Assembly: GCA_014379625.1 (NCBI GenBank)
Contig: JACMLJ010000003.1
Span: 1-64,000, forward strand
Length of the DNA: 64,000 nucleotides
Direction of reading: 5' to 3'
Source: Ferruginibacter sp.
GTDB lineage: Bacteria > Bacteroidota > Bacteroidia > Chitinophagales > Chitinophagaceae
The position numbers and the translations under genes were made by a program. The number at the start of each line of letters is the position of its first letter. Position 1 is the stretch's first letter. This document shows positions 37,682-47,397 of this stretch, in pieces. Below the pieces are notes generated by a model. It ran no database searches. It saw only the letters and a program-made list of their open reading frames with translations, and was not told the origin of the DNA.

Positions 37682-39061
37682 CTATTTAATATCTATAACA
37701 TCTGCATCTCCGCCACCGATGCTTTTATCAGTTGCGATCCTGTCTGCACTTACACCTAATGTTTCGGTAAGGTAAGTTTGTATTGCAGCCAGTTTTTTAT
37801 CGGCCAAAGATTGCGCAGCTTTTGAAGCGGCAGGATAAGCTGTGATGGTAATGGTGCAGGTAGGCTTCTCCTGTAATTTTGAAGCTACAGTAGCTAACAT
37901 GGCTTTTACATCCTTACTCAAACTGGTACCTTTCATAGAAAGACTTGGGTAATCTGTTGGACAGGCAGACGCCATTGTAGCATTCGCAAGCAATGTTTTC
38001 ATTTCTGCGCAACATGCAGGTTCAGGGCATTTACCAACGCCATCCGCATCAACAGGCTGACATTCTGTAGGAGTGATCAGTTGTTTATCTTTCCAGTCTG
38101 GTACGCCATCACTATCTGTATCTTTTGTTACGCCATGGCTATCAACTGGTGAACCGGCAGGTGTGTTGGGTTCTTTATCAAACATATCAGCAACACCATC
38201 GGCATCGGTATCATTCTTTAAGCCTTCAATAGCGGTTTTAACGGTATCAATCTGGCTTTGCAAGTCCATGTTTGTTCTTGCCGCAGGGTTGTCAAATAAC
38301 AATTGTTGTTTTGATTTTTTGCCAAGTGCAAATTCCAAACCAAGAAACCCATAAGAGAATTTATCTTTATGCAGCGAGTTACCCCTGGTAGTCCAGTAAG
38401 AAGACCCGTCAAAGTTATCGCCATCTACAAAATTCATGCGATAGCCGAGGTCGAGATTGATTAGTTTGGAAACATTCACTTTAAAGCCTGCTCCAACCGG
38501 CACAAAGAATTCCTTTTTTGTAGTAACATTATCATACGCTACCTCTGTAGTGCTACCAGCTCTTACGATCCTGGGCTCATATGCTACAAGGCCGGCGCCA
38601 ACAGAGAGATAAGGAACGATGGTGTTCTTCTCCCTTAAAAAGTTAATATTTCCCAAAGTTAACTGGCCGCTCAAGCTGCCAGAATATTTCAATTTGGTTT
38701 TAAATGAAGTAATTGCTCTTGCCGGATTTGCGCCATTCCCTAATTTATCATCATTGTTGGCTTTTAATTTGCCTGCAAGGAAATCTGCCTGTACAGCAAA
38801 ATAATGACTGAACTGGTATCTAACATTGGCCCCGTATCCCAATGTAATTTGCGGGTTTGTAAAGTCGTTGGAGCCTCCAAATACTATATTAGGAGCCAAC
38901 GCCCCTACGTTAAGGCCAACGGAAAATTTTCTGAATTCTTTACTGCCGGTAAATGGTTTAACGGTGGTGTACGTTGCTTCTTTTGTTTGTGCAAATACCG
39001 ACAGGGTAAACGCAAAAAATAAAAGAATAAGGGTTGTTTGTTTACGATAAAAACACTGCAT
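37682..39061 (-). CDS. OmpA-family outer-membrane protein with calcium-binding type 3 repeats
   Basis: 459 residues. Signal peptide (1-24), then an eight-strand OmpA-like barrel (about 45-245, with ASTRAND-like alternation such as YQFSHYFAVQADFLAG and LINLDLGYRMNF). Residues 285-350 carry thrombospondin type 3-like repeats (DTDADGVADMFD, DTDSDGVPDWKD) that bind calcium in a stiff linker. The C-terminal part (about 370-459) resembles the OmpA peptidoglycan-binding domain but is degenerate: the usual NxxLSxxRAxxV helix is replaced by KAAQSLADKKLAAIQTYL. Probably structural, linking outer membrane and cell wall. TATATTTG at 39111-39118 (minus strand) is a likely -7 element. Confidence 0.85.
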   Translation of the reverse strand: MQCFYRKQTTLILLFFAFTLSVFAQTKEATYTTVKPFTGSKEFRKFSVGLNVGALAPNIVFGGSNDFTNPQITLGYGANVRYQFSHYFAVQADFLAGKLKANNDDKLGNGANPARAITSFKTKLKYSGSLSGQLTLGNINFLREKNTIVPYLSVGAGLVAYEPRIVRAGSTTEVAYDNVTTKKEFFVPVGAGFKVNVSKLINLDLGYRMNFVDGDNFDGSSYWTTRGNSLHKDKFSYGFLGLEFALGKKSKQQLLFDNPAARTNMDLQSQIDTVKTAIEGLKNDTDADGVADMFDKEPNTPAGSPVDSHGVTKDTDSDGVPDWKDKQLITPTECQPVDADGVGKCPEPACCAEMKTLLANATMASACPTDYPSLSMKGTSLSKDVKAMLATVASKLQEKPTCTITITAYPAASKAAQSLADKKLAAIQTYLTETLGVSADRIATDKSIGGGDADVIDIK

Positions 39062-39110
39062 AAGGCATTAATTTAATTACTTGAGAAGTAAGGTGATATA
39101 AGATTGTGCG

Positions 39111-39118
39111 CAAATATA
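39111..39118 (-). promoter_or_regulatory. -7 promoter element for the OmpA-family gene
   Basis: On the minus strand TATATTTG matches TAnnTTTG; the leader to the ATG at 39061 would be about 45 bases. Confidence 0.45.
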
Positions 39119-40277
39119 GGACAAAAGAATCAATTATTTAATTTTGCACCTTTTTAATGACTGAAAAGTTAATTTTTTTTGGTTTGTGATCTGGATTGAG
39201 TTAACTCAAAAATGATTTTTATTGTCTATCAAATGATTAGAGCGTTAAATAAAAATTAATAATATACTTTATAATGCGAGCCGGTATTATCTTTAAAAAT
39301 AAGCGGGCATTTAAACCCCTGCACATAAAATAAAAGGGTTGTCACCCATTTATGATGCCAATTTTTCGCCGCATTTAAATCGAAAGGGCTGCCAGGTCTA
39401 GGGCTGTGAATAATTTGCAATCACTTATTGGAGGCTTGCAACCTTGTTGGTAGCAATTGGACATGACGGTCACACATTTTACCGGGATACGCGCAGGGGC
39501 GAAAAAAGCTGACAACAGGTTCTCACTTTTTTGATACGTTTTCGCGCTCTGGCATTAGTTGTTTTCAAATTTTCTCATTTTCGGATTTGAAATTCAGGCA
39601 TTTTTAAATTAGCACATCAACACATTAGCTAATTAGCCCATTTGAAATGCAGGCTCTTCCTTTGTTTTTAACCGCTCCGGTTAATTTAGCTGCTGACCGG
39701 TTGTTTGCTTAAAATACCCCAATATTTTTGCGGTCGTTCAGGCTATGTAACAACATATTTGTTTTATTCAGTATTTCGGTTTCCATTACAACCCTCCTGA
39801 ACTGAACCTGGCATGAAGCAGGATTAATAAAGGGCAAATTATATTGTGACTATAAAAAAGAAACAAGTAATTTTGCGCAAAAATAGCTCTTATAAAAGTT
39901 TACCTGCTCCTCAAACCGTATTATACTGTGTATTAAATAATCACGGAAGTTTATACTCATAAACTCTTTTTATCAGCAGGTGATTGCTTGAAAAACCAGC
40001 AGTAGATTTTAATAATATTTTATTTTTATCCATTTAACTTTTTAAAGATCATGACTATTTATCAACTCGTGTTGCATGTGACTGAGAATGGCGAAGCCCT
40101 GAAAATAATTGCCTAAGCCCACTGTATTAACTATCGGAGAACAGTATTTTGGGAACCATATTTTTCTGCTTAATTAGCCGACCGATCGGATTAATTAACC
40201 CTTCAATAATTATCTTTAATAGAATAGCACCATATTTTTATGATATCCATCCCCTACAAACGCTATATTTCTTGCCT
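39119..40277. other. Intergenic region before the exopolysaccharide locus
   Basis: About 1.1 kb without a confident gene. It holds an interspersed phrase of the TTAGCACATCAACACATTAGC type (39607-39640). TAATTTTG at 39868-39875 fits TAnnTTTG and would give the first locus gene a leader of about 400 bases. The frame of the Wza-like gene is open back to about 40149 but its extra N-terminus has no signal-peptide logic. Confidence 0.45.
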
Positions 40278-41075
40278 ATGTTAAGTATATATAAGTTCCG
40301 GCTTCTTTTTGCCTCAATGAGCTTGATCGTTGTAACTTTGATGTCGTGTACCACTACCAAACAAGTGACCTACCTCTACGATTTAAAAGACAGCACTGCG
40401 GGTAGTTTAAACAAAGCTCAAAACGCTTTTGAAAATCTTATACAGAAAAATGACCAGTTGTGGATTACAGTTGGCGGCAGCAACCCGCTTGATTTAATGG
40501 CTCTTAACTCGGCTAACGGATTAGGGTCTGGTGTAAACGCTACACTGGCCCCTTCTACCGGGGCGGCAATTGGGTTTCTGGTAGAAGCGGATGGTAAAAT
40601 TAAAATACCCTATATCGGTAAGGTGCAGGCTGAAGGATTGACCCGCTTACAATTAGAAAATACACTCACTGAATTGTTTAAAGATTATACAAAAAATCCC
40701 GTGGTAAACGTGCGGTTTTTAAATTACAGTTTTTCAGTATTGGGAGAGGTAAAAAACAGCGGAAGATTTAATATGGTCACGGAACGAGCCACTATCCTTG
40801 AAGCCATTACCATGGCGGGTGATCTTACCGACCTGGGCAAGCGGGAAAATGTATTGGTTGTGCGTGAAGTAAACGGGGAAAGAAATTTTGCAAGGGTTAA
40901 CCTGTTATCAAAAGACCTTTTTAAATCTCCGTATTATTACCTGAAAACAAATGACATCGTATATGTGGAGCCAGTGAAAGCAAAATTTATCAACCGTACC
41001 GGTGTTCCCCAATACCTGAGTATTGTAGCCGTAGGTTTATCCCTGCTTATTACTATTATCAATCTAAGAAAATAA
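40278..41075 (+). CDS. Polysaccharide export lipoprotein (Wza/BexD-like)
   Basis: 265 residues from the ATG at 40278, chosen because it gives a proper lipoprotein signal with lipobox LMSC (C24). The polysaccharide export domain (Poly_export) spans about 50-155 with DQLWITVGGSNPLDL and VEADGKIKIPYIGKVQAEGLTRLQLENTL, followed by a SLBB domain (about 155-235: YSFSVLGEVKNSGRFN, ILEAITMAGDL). A last hydrophobic stretch (ISIVAVGLSLLITIINL) fits the transmembrane helix. The protein forms the outer-membrane export pore. First gene of the exopolysaccharide locus; wzc follows after 18 bases. Confidence 0.93.
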   Translation: MLSIYKFRLLFASMSLIVVTLMSCTTTKQVTYLYDLKDSTAGSLNKAQNAFENLIQKNDQLWITVGGSNPLDLMALNSANGLGSGVNATLAPSTGAAIGFLVEADGKIKIPYIGKVQAEGLTRLQLENTLTELFKDYTKNPVVNVRFLNYSFSVLGEVKNSGRFNMVTERATILEAITMAGDLTDLGKRENVLVVREVNGERNFARVNLLSKDLFKSPYYYLKTNDIVYVEPVKAKFINRTGVPQYLSIVAVGLSLLITIINLRK

Positions 41076-41093
41076 TAAATCCATTACATTCTA

Positions 41094-43442
41094 ATGTCCG
41101 CTAATACGTCAGTTTTAAATATCCAGGAAGATTCTAAAGAAGAAAGTTATCAATTAAGGAGAATATTTTTCCGGGTTGTACCCTATACCCCTTTAATAAT
41201 AATAGCGACATTAATAGGCATATCATGTTCGTACATCTATATGCGTTACGCCACCAGGACCTATGCGGCTAAGGCAAGATTAATAGTAAATGACGATACG
41301 CAACAGAAAAACTCTAATTTATTAGATATCATAAAATTGGATACTAGGAATTTGTCTGCAGAAACAGAGCGTGAAATGCAAATCATTCGATCCAGGGATT
41401 TGTTACGCAACCTGGTAATAAAATTGCAAATGAATATTCAGTACGGCCTGAAAGGGTATGTTACTACCGGGGAATATTTTAAGAATGCACCCTTAAAGCT
41501 TGAATTGGAACATCCTGATTCTATTATATCTACTATTTCCGGGGAAGTGGGAGTCGTCAATAATACCATCCGATTTAACGGTAAAATTTATCCGGTTGAT
41601 TCTTTAGTAAAAAGTGATTTTGGCAATATACGCTGGCATATAAATTCCGCCTTTCAGTCTGATTCAAAGAAAAATGTATGGTTTGTAACTATCCACCCAT
41701 TATCTCAAACAGTGGAACAGGCTCAAAGGGCACTCACTATTGAGCCCATCTCTAAACAATCATCTATTTTAGACCTGACTTATATTGATGTAATTCCTGA
41801 AAGAGGTGTTAATGTACTCAACAACCTGATTTCTCTATATGGCACTACCACTGTTGATTACAAAAGCAGGATATCAGCCAACACCCTGAGTTTCCTGGAT
41901 GAACGATTGCGGCTGGTATCAGACGAACTAAGTGGTGTAGAGAAAAATCTTCAAAGCTTTAAAACCAATGAAGGTATTGTTGACCTGGGGACAGAAGGCA
42001 GTTTATTTCTTGAGCAGCTAAAAGACACTGATTCAAAGATTGGTGAATTAGAAGTGCAGATAGATGTTTTAAGCAAAATAGAGCAATATGTATCCAGGCG
42101 AAATAATACCAACAGTCCCATACCAGCTACCCTTGGTACTACAGACCCTGTATTAATCGGGTTACTAAACCAATTGTACGAGAGCGAATTTGAATTGGAA
42201 AAAACAAAACAAATTTCCGGCTCTAAAAATCCACAAATAGAGGTTTACGAGGAAGCAATTGCCCGGTTGAAACCAAGTATTTTAACAAGTATCAATAATT
42301 TAAAAATGGGTATGCAGTCAAGCCGCCAGAGGCTGCAAAAAGATAATAACAAATTAACAGGCACTTTAAATAAAATACCCCAAAAGGAAAGGTTGTTATT
42401 GGATATCAGCAGGCAACAAGGGATTAAAAATGCAATCTATACTTTTTTATTACAAAAACGGGAGGAGTCGGCAATAGCCGCTGCGGCTATTTTACCTAAC
42501 TACCGTGTAATTGAAAGACCTGAATCTACCGGCATAGCTGTATCGCCGGTAGGTAAAAGAATTTACTTATTTGGAACATTTATCGCAATTTTTTTAATTG
42601 GCATTTTTATTTACTTCAAAGAGTTTGCTAACAGCCGTATTATGTTCAGGTCGCAAATAGAAAGCGCTTTGACTGTACCAGTTATTGCTGAACTATCATT
42701 TCAGCCAAATGAAACCGGTAGCCCGGTGGTGGTGGGGTCAGGAAGCCGAAGCCTGATCGGTGAACAGTTTAGGGAGCTACGGACAAATCTTAAATATATC
42801 ACTGCTACAACAACTGAAAAGTGTAAAGTGATTTTGACCACCTCTTCCATACCCGGAGAAGGCAAAAGTTTTGTTGCCATTAATACCGCAGTAAGTTTGG
42901 CTTTAACCGGTGCAAGGGTAATAATAATGGAATTTGATCTGCGTAAACCAAAAATCAGCAAAGAATTAGGGATAGAACGGGAGCCCGGTTTGAGCAATTA
43001 CCTGATCAGCATGGCTACAGAAAAAGATATTATAAAGGCCCATCCTACCATTGCTAATTTCAATATCATCCCTTGCGGCCCGATTCCACCCAATCCTGCA
43101 GAATTAATCAGCGGCCCACGGCTAACTGAATTAATCAATTATTTGAAACAGCATTTCGATTATATTATTATAGACTCACCTCCGATAGGGGCGGTTACTG
43201 ATGCTAAGATACTGGCCAGTTTAGCGCATGCCACCCTTTATATTGTTAGACACAATTATACAAGCAATACACTTATTTCATTGATGAAAGATGTTCAGCA
43301 AAAAAATTTCCTACCAAATTTAAACATTGTATTTAATGGCATTACCTCTAAAAAAGTATTGGGCTATAGTTACGGAAAGGAATATGGATATGGATATGGA
43401 TACGGGTATGGATATGAAGAAGATGGAAAAAAGAAAAAATAA
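41094..43442 (+). CDS. Polysaccharide co-polymerase / tyrosine autokinase (Wzc-like)
   Basis: 782 residues. Wzz-type chain-length domain with membrane helices near residues 32-52 and about 493-513 and coiled-coil between. The cytoplasmic BY-kinase domain has Walker A SIPGEGKSF (about 585-593), Walker A' IMEFDLRKPK and Walker B YIIIDSPP. The C-terminus is a tyrosine cluster (YSYGKEYGYGYGYGYGYEED), the site of autophosphorylation. It controls chain length and export with the Wza-like pore. The tail is encoded by GGATAT-type hexamer repeats, so its length could vary by slippage. Confidence 0.94.
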   Translation: MSANTSVLNIQEDSKEESYQLRRIFFRVVPYTPLIIIATLIGISCSYIYMRYATRTYAAKARLIVNDDTQQKNSNLLDIIKLDTRNLSAETEREMQIIRSRDLLRNLVIKLQMNIQYGLKGYVTTGEYFKNAPLKLELEHPDSIISTISGEVGVVNNTIRFNGKIYPVDSLVKSDFGNIRWHINSAFQSDSKKNVWFVTIHPLSQTVEQAQRALTIEPISKQSSILDLTYIDVIPERGVNVLNNLISLYGTTTVDYKSRISANTLSFLDERLRLVSDELSGVEKNLQSFKTNEGIVDLGTEGSLFLEQLKDTDSKIGELEVQIDVLSKIEQYVSRRNNTNSPIPATLGTTDPVLIGLLNQLYESEFELEKTKQISGSKNPQIEVYEEAIARLKPSILTSINNLKMGMQSSRQRLQKDNNKLTGTLNKIPQKERLLLDISRQQGIKNAIYTFLLQKREESAIAAAAILPNYRVIERPESTGIAVSPVGKRIYLFGTFIAIFLIGIFIYFKEFANSRIMFRSQIESALTVPVIAELSFQPNETGSPVVVGSGSRSLIGEQFRELRTNLKYITATTTEKCKVILTTSSIPGEGKSFVAINTAVSLALTGARVIIMEFDLRKPKISKELGIEREPGLSNYLISMATEKDIIKAHPTIANFNIIPCGPIPPNPAELISGPRLTELINYLKQHFDYIIIDSPPIGAVTDAKILASLAHATLYIVRHNYTSNTLISLMKDVQQKNFLPNLNIVFNGITSKKVLGYSYGKEYGYGYGYGYGYEEDGKKKK

Positions 43443-43622
43443 GTTACCATTGTGGTAATTTACTTGACCATACATATGTTTTGTCAAACTTCCTAGCTCG
43501 CCAGTACCATTATTAAACTTCAGGCTTTGTAATCACGGGCACATCGGAACCTATAATTAAATAAATCTATTTTTCATTTTTTATTGCTCACTATTTCCAG
43601 ACAGGCAAAACCGCCATAAATT

Positions 43623-44885
43623 TTGAAACAATATATTACCAACTTAAAAGGTAACGCAACAAAACATAAAAGTTTAATCCAAAATTTTTCTTTTCTTTCT
43701 GCTTTATTTGCCTTTAATATTCTTATTCCTCTAATTTCCTATCCTTATTTAATTAGAATTCTGGGAAAAGAAATCTATGGCCTGGTAGTCTTTTCACAAT
43801 CAGCAATTAATTATTTAGCAATATTAGTTAGTTTCGGTTTTAATATTTCAGCTACAAAGGAAATCAGTATTCATCGAAACAACAAACAAAAATTGAGTGA
43901 AATAGTTAGTAGCGTATTGTTGATTAAGTGTTACCTTTTTTTGCTATCCTGGGCTTTGTTAGCTTTATTAATTTTCCTTATACCACAGACACGGGGACAT
44001 GAAACCATATTTATGCTATCAATGACTGCCTGTCTGAATGAAGTCTTATTCCCTGTTTGGTATTTTCAAGGTATTGAGCAAATGAAATATCTTACCTATA
44101 TAACTGTAATAAGCCGTTCAATATTCCTGCTCCTTATTTTTTTAATAATTCATGCACCCCAAGATTATTTATATGTGCCAATAATTTATGGTATTGGTTA
44201 CCTGATTGCTGGTGTAATAGCGTTATTTATTATTTTTTTCAAACATGGAATACGATTCAGCTTTCAACCAATCCGGACTTTAAGATATTATTTTAAAGAT
44301 TCTATCCCAATATTTATTTCTAACCTATCCACTAATTTATATTCGAGCACAAACAAAGTTATTATCGGAACTTATATGGGTATGGGAGAGGTGGCATACT
44401 ATGATTTAGCAGAAAAACTAACCTCGCTTATGAAAATCCCTCAGGCTATTTTTAATCAAAGTATATTACCAAAGATCAGCAAAGACAAAAATATTCATTT
44501 TGTTAAGCAGATGTTTAAAATATCTTTGGCACTTAATATTTTCCTGTTAATAATATTAGTGATATTTTCCAAAGTAGTCATCCTGTTACTGGGCGGGGAA
44601 GATATGCTGCCCGCTCAGCTTGTAATTAGTATCCTTGCATTGACTTTACCTATAATTGCAATGAGCAACACATTCGGAATTCAAATCCTTCTTCCCTTTG
44701 GCTATAATAAAGTTTTTAGCAAAATCATAGTTGCAGCAGCCCTGGTTTATTTGTTACAGCTTATACTTATTTGGATTTGCTTCGGGTTTTCAATAATTAA
44801 TATTTCTCTTGTTACGCTATCTACCGAAATTATTACTGCGGGTTATCTGTATTACTTTTGTAAAAAAAATAAACTTTGGGTTTAA
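43623..44885 (+). CDS. Polysaccharide flippase (Wzx-like, MOP superfamily)
   Basis: 420 residues with 12 or so membrane helices. N-terminal NFSFLSALFAFNILIPLISYPYLIRILG and YGLVVFSQSAINY match the Polysacc_synt family. It moves the undecaprenyl-linked repeat unit to the periplasm. TTG at 43623 is the likely start: an in-frame TAA lies just two codons before it, and there is no ATG nearby. A 180-base gap separates it from wzc, and the DNA becomes more AT-rich from here. Confidence 0.9.
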   Translation: MKQYITNLKGNATKHKSLIQNFSFLSALFAFNILIPLISYPYLIRILGKEIYGLVVFSQSAINYLAILVSFGFNISATKEISIHRNNKQKLSEIVSSVLLIKCYLFLLSWALLALLIFLIPQTRGHETIFMLSMTACLNEVLFPVWYFQGIEQMKYLTYITVISRSIFLLLIFLIIHAPQDYLYVPIIYGIGYLIAGVIALFIIFFKHGIRFSFQPIRTLRYYFKDSIPIFISNLSTNLYSSTNKVIIGTYMGMGEVAYYDLAEKLTSLMKIPQAIFNQSILPKISKDKNIHFVKQMFKISLALNIFLLIILVIFSKVVILLLGGEDMLPAQLVISILALTLPIIAMSNTFGIQILLPFGYNKVFSKIIVAAALVYLLQLILIWICFGFSIINISLVTLSTEIITAGYLYYFCKKNKLWV

Positions 44886-44959
44886 ATTTGATTCTCCTGG
44901 TATAAGTATTTTTATTTGACTATCTATAAAAAAAATACTATAAATAAATAATTAGTAAA

Positions 44960-45736
44960 ATGAAAAAGTTTTTATTTGCCTTAAAATTATTAGGCTTTGA
45001 CCCGAAGACATTTTTTAATGCGCTTAGGGGACTTCCATTGTATATCCGTAATTTTTTGAAAATAAAAAAGCAAAGGGGGGATGATACTAAATTTTATTTT
45101 GGACGTATTGTACCAATATTTTTAGACCGTTTTTCTCAATCGGGTACAATGGCGGGTCACTATTTTCATCAGGATTTGTTTGTTGCGAGGAAAATATTTA
45201 ATAATAATCCAGTTCGGCATATTGACATAGGATCAAGAACAGATGGATTCGTAGCTCATGTTGCAGTATTTAGAAAAATTGAAATCATTGATATCAGAGA
45301 TCAAAATAGTAAAGTAGGTAATATATTATTTAGAAAAGCCGATTTAATGCAGCTTCCTGACGATATGATAAATTCATGCGATTCAATTTCTTCTCTTCAT
45401 ACTATTGAACATTTTGGTTTGGGCAGGTATGGCGATCCAATAGATTACTATGGTTATCAAAAAGCATTAGATAATATTACCAAAATATTAAAAGCTGGGG
45501 GTAAATTTTACTTTTCAGTTCCGATCGGTAAACAAAGAATTGAGTTTAATGCACACAGAGTGTTTTCCGTTGGATTTTTACTTAAGGAACTTGGAAATAA
45601 TTTTACAGTAAATTCATTTTCGTATATAGATGATAAAGGTGATTTTTATGAAAATGTTGAATTAAGTGTAATTGAAATAGATAAAAATTATGGCTGTTTC
45701 TATGGTTGTGGCATTTTCGAATTGACAAAAAATTAA
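44960..45736 (+). CDS. DUF268-family protein, methyltransferase-like
   Basis: 258 residues. RHIDIGSRTDGFVAHVAVF (about 89-107) followed by IEIIDIRDQ fits a Rossmann-like SAM-binding start, and SLHTIEHFGLGRYGDPIDY and ILKAGGKFYFSVPIG match DUF268. Members occur in polysaccharide clusters and are thought to be sugar methyltransferases or related; no biochemical proof is known to me. It sits between flippase and a second methyltransferase-like gene. Confidence 0.8.
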   Translation: MKKFLFALKLLGFDPKTFFNALRGLPLYIRNFLKIKKQRGDDTKFYFGRIVPIFLDRFSQSGTMAGHYFHQDLFVARKIFNNNPVRHIDIGSRTDGFVAHVAVFRKIEIIDIRDQNSKVGNILFRKADLMQLPDDMINSCDSISSLHTIEHFGLGRYGDPIDYYGYQKALDNITKILKAGGKFYFSVPIGKQRIEFNAHRVFSVGFLLKELGNNFTVNSFSYIDDKGDFYENVELSVIEIDKNYGCFYGCGIFELTKN

Positions 45737-45789
45737 AGGGAATTTAGAGTTTTAACTTGCATGTAAATATTAATTAAAAATAAATTGAG

Positions 45790-46422
45790 ATGATTAAAAA
45801 ATTATTAAGGCCATACGTACCGCATGTATTGATAAATAAATTGAAAAAAAAGTTTTTCACTAAGGATGAATATCAGAACTGGCAAAAAGCTGGGTGTCCA
45901 ATCCCGACCCCCCATATTGCGAAACAAATTATCATCCAGGACTATCATAAGTTATATGGCAATGATGTCTTAGTGGAAACAGGGACATTTCATGGTGACA
46001 TGGTTGAAGCACAAAAAAATAATTTTAAAAAAGTTATTTCAATAGAATTGGCAGTTAAATTATTTAAAAGAGCTCAAAAAAGATTTATAAAAGACAATAA
46101 TGTTACCATAATACAAGGGGATAGTGGAAAAGTTCTTATAGAATTAATGAAAAGCATTACTGAGCCTGCTATTTTTTGGCTTGATGGACATTATTCAGCC
46201 GGTATTACTGCAAAGGGAAATACAGAGTGCCCAATATTTGAAGAATTAGACGCGATATTGAGGAGTAAATTTTTTAATCATGTAATATTAATTGACGATG
46301 CGAGGTTTTTTATTGGAAAAGGGGACTATCCTTCAATAGATAAATTAACCGATTTTGTAAAGAGTAAAAATGATAAGTATAATGTAGAGGTTAAAAATGA
46401 TATCATCCGTTATACCATTTAG
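45790..46422 (+). CDS. Class I methyltransferase-like protein of the polysaccharide locus
   Basis: 210 residues. DVLVETGTFHGDMVEA (about 59-74) resembles motif I of SAM-dependent methyltransferases, followed by KKVISIELAVKLFKRAQKRF, VTIIQGDSGKVL and FWLDGHYSAG, the last typical of a group found in surface-sugar clusters. It may methylate a sugar of the repeat unit. Only the fold is supported; acceptor unknown. Confidence 0.75.
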   Translation: MIKKLLRPYVPHVLINKLKKKFFTKDEYQNWQKAGCPIPTPHIAKQIIIQDYHKLYGNDVLVETGTFHGDMVEAQKNNFKKVISIELAVKLFKRAQKRFIKDNNVTIIQGDSGKVLIELMKSITEPAIFWLDGHYSAGITAKGNTECPIFEELDAILRSKFFNHVILIDDARFFIGKGDYPSIDKLTDFVKSKNDKYNVEVKNDIIRYTI

Positions 46423-46560
46423 TATAAAATACAAGTAGTGCCATGTTGATAATAAAATGCGCCGTCATTAATACCAATTCGCACTTATCACAACACCAGC
46501 TAAATTTTCTATTACTTAGAATTTGAAAATACCACCCTGTAAAAACATAAAAATAAGAGT

Positions 46561-47343
46561 ATGTATTCCATATTAGTAAATTCGACAGATAAATACTCAG
46601 ACTGCTGGGAGCCCTTTTTTTATCTCTTTAAAAAAAATTGGGAGAACGTTAATGCGGATATTTATTTGAATTGTGAGAATAAATCTTTCAGTTTCGATGA
46701 TCTGCCTATTAAATTTATAAGGAATAAGGTTACTGATTCTTGGAGTGAATGCTTAATCAATGCAGTGGAAAATATTAAAAGCCCGGTAATATTATATTTA
46801 CAGGATGACTACTTTTTAAATGCCCGTGTTGATAATGCCTTAATTACAGAATTTGTTAACCTGATGATGGAGAACAGGGAAATAAAACATATCGGGCTCA
46901 CTAAATTTGGATCACCCGCATCACCTGTTGAATATCCTGCTGATAATAGACTGACATATGTTAAAAAAAAAACAAAATACAGGATTTCTTTACAAGCCGG
47001 GCTATGGGATAAAGCGTGTTTGCGATCGTATATTATGACAGATGAAAATGCCTGGATGTTAGAAATCTTTGGATCCATGCGCGCTTCAAAAAGAAATGAT
47101 CTTTTTCTCACTATTTCCGGGGCTTATTATAAAAACACGGGTGTAATTGACTATATTAATACCGGTATAATAAAAGGCAAATGGCATACAGAGATTCCCA
47201 AGTTTTTTAGACAGGAAGGGCTTGATCTGGACTTTTCAAAAAGGGGAATAATTGACCCTCATAAAAATAAGTTTATTAATAAGTTTCAAACACTAAAAAA
47301 ATTATTATCTAAGCCCTATAAAATAAAATATATGCTACCATAA
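46561..47343 (+). CDS. Glycosyltransferase-like protein of the polysaccharide locus
   Basis: 260 residues. ILYLQDDYFLNARVD (about 79-93) contains the acidic metal-binding motif expected in GT-A fold enzymes, and RISLQAGLWDKACLRSYIM fits the acceptor side. NADIYLNCENKSF after a beta strand also agrees. It is not a standard GT2; I assign it by the acidic motif and by context between the methyltransferase-like gene and the polymerase. Confidence 0.7.
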   Translation: MYSILVNSTDKYSDCWEPFFYLFKKNWENVNADIYLNCENKSFSFDDLPIKFIRNKVTDSWSECLINAVENIKSPVILYLQDDYFLNARVDNALITEFVNLMMENREIKHIGLTKFGSPASPVEYPADNRLTYVKKKTKYRISLQAGLWDKACLRSYIMTDENAWMLEIFGSMRASKRNDLFLTISGAYYKNTGVIDYINTGIIKGKWHTEIPKFFRQEGLDLDFSKRGIIDPHKNKFINKFQTLKKLLSKPYKIKYMLP

Positions 47344-47397
47344 TTTTTATTCACTTTTTAAATTAAGCGTAAAAACCAAATTACAGTATTTTAATTT

